A stretch of DNA of 64,000 nucleotides from UBA6080 sp964607515 (GTDB taxonomy: Bacteria > Fermentibacterota > Fermentibacteria > Fermentibacterales > JCC-6), in contig CAZSKU010000005.1 of NCBI GenBank assembly GCA_964607515.1, positions 57,195 to 121,194 of the forward strand. Reading direction: 5' to 3'. Position numbers and translations under genes: made by a program. Within the stretch, counting starts at the first letter, position 1; every line of letters starts with the position of its first letter. The notes under the pieces were generated by a model. That model worked only from the letters and a program-made list of their open reading frames with translations, ran no database searches and was not told the DNA's origin. Below are positions 60,870 through 64,000 of this stretch, piece after piece.

Positions 60870-62834
60870 ATGCTTGCGATTCTGATACTCTGCGGAGCTT
60901 CCCTGACACGGGAAGTGAGTCTGCCGGAGCCCGTGGTTTTCCCCTCCTCCCTGCCGGGGTTTTCCACCGTGGCCATCCCGGGCTTCCGCAGAGCGTCCCT
61001 TCCCGGGTATCCGCTGCTGCCCCTGGTTCCGGTGGTGTTCGCCTTCAGAGGAGAACCCGGACAGGTGTCGGTCAGACTGGACCAAGTCCGGTCCGTTGCC
61101 CTGGGGCTCCCTGTGGAACCGGCATCCCAGCCGGGCCCGATAGGTTTCCCGGAAGCCCGCAGCCCGGTTCCAGCCCCGGAGGTTTACGGGTCGCCGGATG
61201 ACTACCCGTCCGACCCCTTGGCGGGAACCCATTCCGGGCGGCTCATGGGCTTCACTGTTTTTTCCTGCCTGGTCAATCCCTGGAGGTACAACCCCCTGGA
61301 GGGCAGGCTGGAGCTGGCCGGGGAGGTATCCGTAACCCTGGAGTACCTGGAGGAGGCCCCTTCGACGGCTCTTTCCCCGCTCCAGTCCCAGGTTGCCGGC
61401 CGCCGGACGGCTGAACTCGCCGGGGAAGACGTCCCTCCCGGACCCCTGGGGGTGCAGGGCGCCGCGGAGTATCTGCTGATAACGGGAGACGGCTATCTGC
61501 CCCTGATGCAGCCTCTCCTGGACGCTCACGCCCGGAGAGGCCTTACGGTGAAGGCCCTGGGAATGAGCCAGGTAGCCATGGCCTACGGAGGCGTCAGGGA
61601 GTGCATCCGATGGCACTACCTGAACGAGGGAACCGTGTTCGTGCTCCTGGGCGGCGACGCCTCGGTGGTTCCCGCCGAGGAGATCCTGGTGGGGTGCGCA
61701 GACGAGAACCTTTGGGAGTACGCCCCGGTGGATCTCTACTACGCCTGCCTGGACGGAGACTGGGACGGCGACGGCGACGGCGTGCCCGGTCAGCCTCAGG
61801 ACGACCCCGACCTCTACCCGGAGGTCATCCTCGGAAGGGCTCTTTTCCGCACGGAAACCGGCGCCGCGGCCTTCGTGGACAAGACCGTGACCTACCTCGA
61901 CGACCCTCCCCAGGGCGGCTGGGCCTCCACCGCGGTCCTCAACGGGGGAATGCTCTTTCCGGACATCGGCTATACAGGGGCGAAGGGCTGCGAAGCCATG
62001 GCCGTTCATTTTCCGGACGACTGGGAGATCGTCCGGTCCTACGAATTCGGAGTGGGTGACTACCCCGACACCTTCTTCGAGCCCATCGCCGCGGGCTCGG
62101 GCTGGAACCACTACGCGGGCCACGGCAACAACAGGGGGGTCTACTGGGCAACCTTCAACAGCCAGATCAAGGTGGCCGACCAGAACCTTCTCAACAACGG
62201 CCGCCGGACGGGGATTCACACCAGCATAGCATGCCATCCCGGTGATTTCACCCGTTCGGGAGTCTGCCTGGCGGAGATGCTCCTGCACCATCCCGACGGG
62301 GGCGGAGTGGCCGCGGCCATGAACACCAGCTGGGGGTGGGAGGGCTTCTGGCCGGAACTTGGCCCCAGCGAGGACATGTGCACCGATATGGTCAGGCTGG
62401 TTTTCGATGAAGGAACGCCCACCCTGGGGGAGGCGGTCACCGGCTGCCGGGACCTTCAGGTACCCCTCGTATCCGGAGGGTACGACAGGACTTTCCAGTC
62501 GCTGCTTGTGTACACCGCCTTCATGGACCCGGCCCTGGAGGTACTTCGAACCCCTTCAACCCCGCCTCCCCCCCCGGAGCCCGTCCTGCGGGTCTCCCTG
62601 GGGGGACCGAACCCGGTATTCCACGGTGAGGCGGTCTTCGATGTGGACTTCACCCAGGGCCCTGTCACCCTGCGGATCTTCGACATGGCGGGAAGGCTGA
62701 TTTTCAGCTCCGCCGTTCAGGAGCCGGGGACCGTAACCTGGGACTGCTCGGGAATGCCGGCGGGGGTTTACACCGCCGTGGCCCGCCGGGGAGGCTACGC
62801 CGGCAGGGCCAGGGTGACCGTTCTCAGGCCCTAG
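60870..62834 (+). CDS. Gingipain-like C25 cysteine peptidase with C-terminal sorting domain
   Basis: 654 residues. Signal-like MLAILILCGASL. A propeptide-like region precedes AAEYLLITGDGYLPLMQPLL, the start of the caspase-like C25 fold. GWNHYAGHGNNRGVYW holds the catalytic His and SIACHPGDFTRSG the catalytic Cys in family order. A calcium-type loop DGDWDGDGDG sits in the domain. The last 85 residues are a sorting domain (GPNPVFHGEAVFDV, FDMAGRLIFS, MPAGVYTAV). In Porphyromonas such proteases are exported by the type IX system. GGAAGGGATGG precedes the start. Confidence 0.9.
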   Translation: MLAILILCGASLTREVSLPEPVVFPSSLPGFSTVAIPGFRRASLPGYPLLPLVPVVFAFRGEPGQVSVRLDQVRSVALGLPVEPASQPGPIGFPEARSPVPAPEVYGSPDDYPSDPLAGTHSGRLMGFTVFSCLVNPWRYNPLEGRLELAGEVSVTLEYLEEAPSTALSPLQSQVAGRRTAELAGEDVPPGPLGVQGAAEYLLITGDGYLPLMQPLLDAHARRGLTVKALGMSQVAMAYGGVRECIRWHYLNEGTVFVLLGGDASVVPAEEILVGCADENLWEYAPVDLYYACLDGDWDGDGDGVPGQPQDDPDLYPEVILGRALFRTETGAAAFVDKTVTYLDDPPQGGWASTAVLNGGMLFPDIGYTGAKGCEAMAVHFPDDWEIVRSYEFGVGDYPDTFFEPIAAGSGWNHYAGHGNNRGVYWATFNSQIKVADQNLLNNGRRTGIHTSIACHPGDFTRSGVCLAEMLLHHPDGGGVAAAMNTSWGWEGFWPELGPSEDMCTDMVRLVFDEGTPTLGEAVTGCRDLQVPLVSGGYDRTFQSLLVYTAFMDPALEVLRTPSTPPPPPEPVLRVSLGGPNPVFHGEAVFDVDFTQGPVTLRIFDMAGRLIFSSAVQEPGTVTWDCSGMPAGVYTAVARRGGYAGRARVTVLRP

Positions 62835-62844
62835 GAACGCCGGT

Positions 62845-63837
62845 TCAGTTCTCGGCCAGCTCCAGCACGTATACTTTCGGCCAGTCGACAGGATCCCTGT
62901 CGTAGGCCAGAATGCCTCCGCCATCCACCCTGAAGGCGGGCCGCCCCACCTGAGGGAAGTCGCCGTCCGGTCTCGCCAGGAAAAGAAGCTCCCCCCCGGG
63001 CGAGTAGACCCGGAAGAGCGGCTGGTCGTAGCATCCCATCTCCACCCATATCCTGCCGACGGCATCCGTTCCCACGGAGGAGATGATGTTCCTCCACTGG
63101 TCGGTTACCTCGCTTCGCTCCATCATTGCGGAAGCCTGTCCGTCCCGGATCATCACCGCCATGCCGAGGTTCCCCGCGTCGATCTCCTCCTGCGACAATG
63201 GCACCCGATCCATGGGCTCGATGATGGAGAGAGTCTCGTTTCCATCCCTGTCGAAACCCCGGAGTGAGAAGAGGGAGTCGGAGATCTCCACAACGTAGAC
63301 CGATCCGTCGGGCCCCACGGCAAGATCCAGTTCGGGAAATGCCGACCCGGTGACCACGCCTCCCCCGGCGCTCTGCATCTCCATGGGCAGGGAAAGGAAG
63401 GTGATCTCGGTCTCCGGACTTCCCGCCGCCCACCGGGCGACGTCCGCGGAAGCGGTCACTTGATCCTCCGTCACCTCCATGGGCATGTGCTGACCTATGA
63501 TCGCACCGCCGCTCCCCCCCTCGATCCGCAGGGGAGGCGCGGGATGGAAGTTACCCGTCTGGCCTGCGTATTGTCCGCTTCCATCGAACACCGAGACCAC
63601 CCTGGAAATCATGTCGGTCACCGCGAGCCCCCCCTCGGGAAACACCGCGAAGTCCATGGGCATCTGGAACTCGCCCGGCCCGGACCCCGGAGCGCCGATG
63701 TACCCCAGGAACTCCCCGTCCCGGGAGTAGCGGCTCAGGCATGCTTTCTGAATATCCAGAACGATCACCGAACCGTCGGCTTCATGAGCCGCCTTCATGA
63801 TCATTCCGAATACGTAGACGCTGTCGCCCGTCTCCAC
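62845..63837 (-). CDS. NHL/6-bladed beta-propeller lipoprotein, 5' end out of frame
   Basis: 330 residues from the first available start (GTG 63837). DSVYVFGMIMKAAHEADGSV, DIQKACLSRYSRDGEFLGYI, SGPGEFQMPMDFAVFPEGGL and later blades are characteristic of 6-bladed propeller lipoproteins. The frame is open upstream through GLISAAAGCGNEPAESPENG, a lipobox, but no start codon is in frame. A GTG at 63959 with AGGGGG upstream reads MRNA and would join GLISAAAGC if one G were added to the run at 63946-63948. So the gene probably extends to 63959 with a one-base deletion, real or a sequencing error. No gene recognisable beyond it. Confidence 0.8.
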   Translation of the reverse strand: METGDSVYVFGMIMKAAHEADGSVIVLDIQKACLSRYSRDGEFLGYIGAPGSGPGEFQMPMDFAVFPEGGLAVTDMISRVVSVFDGSGQYAGQTGNFHPAPPLRIEGGSGGAIIGQHMPMEVTEDQVTASADVARWAAGSPETEITFLSLPMEMQSAGGGVVTGSAFPELDLAVGPDGSVYVVEISDSLFSLRGFDRDGNETLSIIEPMDRVPLSQEEIDAGNLGMAVMIRDGQASAMMERSEVTDQWRNIISSVGTDAVGRIWVEMGCYDQPLFRVYSPGGELLFLARPDGDFPQVGRPAFRVDGGGILAYDRDPVDWPKVYVLELAEN

Positions 63838-64000
63838 TCCGATGGTGTCGACAACGGCCAGCGACAGTGTGTCCGGAACGGCTGAAGATCCGTTTTCCGG
63901 TGATTCCGCGGGTTCGTTTCCGCAACCTGCCGCCGCCGAGATTAGCCCGCATTTCTCACCAGCCCCCTGAAGGCGGCGGTTTTCCGGGTTTCAGGCGGTT

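Noticed and set aside
60738..62291. Open reading frame extending the glgP gene by about 518 codons upstream
   Set aside because: It is the antisense of the C25 peptidase gene, which has clear family motifs; the phosphorylase N-terminus (start near 60737) is complete without it.
63942..64000. C-terminus of a further minus-strand gene at the right edge
   Set aside because: A short open frame ends in TAA at 63942-63944, but it is in frame with GTG 63959, so it is more simply the misframed start of the propeller lipoprotein; too short to identify.

Overview
The window is 64 kb of GC-rich, gene-dense bacterial chromosome (clearly above 60% GC by eye). Genes are packed into short operons with many ATGA/GTGA stop-start overlaps, and every stretch above 300 bases carries a gene. 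The gene content suggests a free-living, double-membraned bacterium of the FCB superphylum or a related candidate phylum: a porin-like protein, several lipoproteins, a gingipain-like C25 peptidase, CotH and beta-helix surface proteins, and a recurring Bacteroidetes-style C-terminal sorting domain. From memory the protein style resembles Candidatus Fermentibacteria-type genomes, but no marker gene here proves that.

Layout. 0-5.8 kb (minus): sensor-kinase-like protein, queA, an unknown membrane protein, tgt and the start of a TRAM-domain RNA methyltransferase, so queuosine tRNA modification with an attached degenerate signalling protein. 5.9-9.9 kb (plus): PTS IIA, small zinc ribbon, guaB, and a pseudokinase with a membrane anchor. 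9.9-13.1 kb (plus): CarD regulator behind a good promoter, HflX, a small unknown protein and a YbhN-like membrane protein. 13.1-16.5 kb (minus): TPR protein, TldD, TldE. 16.6-18.9 kb: lipoamide dehydrogenase, MazG, a 91-bp near-perfect palindrome, and a ThiS/MoaD-like sulfur carrier. 19-26 kb (plus): secreted VIT/VWA protein, parvulin-like lipoprotein, a secreted protein with strong promoter, terminator and C-ending codons, and two transglutaminase-like proteins, one apparently inactive. 25.8-30.3 kb (minus): DUF3795 protein, zinc-ribbon membrane protein with a probable frame break, methyltransferase, TPR-GGDEF cyclase, DOMON lipoprotein. 30.4-31.7 kb (plus): DUF4405-like mini-cytochrome and CorA.

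31.8-41.7 kb (plus) is the most interesting block. A porin-like protein, a VTC polyphosphate-polymerase domain, a DUF4956 membrane protein, two CotH-kinase-like secreted proteins and two secreted beta-helix proteins follow one another, nearly all translationally coupled. I read it as a candidate cell-surface assembly or modification system that may involve phosphorylation or polyphosphate.

41.8-64 kb: ThiF-like E1 enzyme, M16 peptidase, then pyrG-purF-guaA (CTP and GMP synthesis) continuing into DUF554, a lipoprotein, YitT, TatD and a TcdA-like E1. The 3' end of the last overlaps an antisense selenocysteine tRNA (anticodon UCA), so the organism probably makes selenoproteins, although none is seen here. 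After that come a HEAT-repeat protein, a GT-C-like membrane protein, alpha-glucan phosphorylase, the C25 peptidase and a beta-propeller lipoprotein whose signal peptide is out of frame by one base. Ordinary TGA stops are used throughout (genetic code 11).
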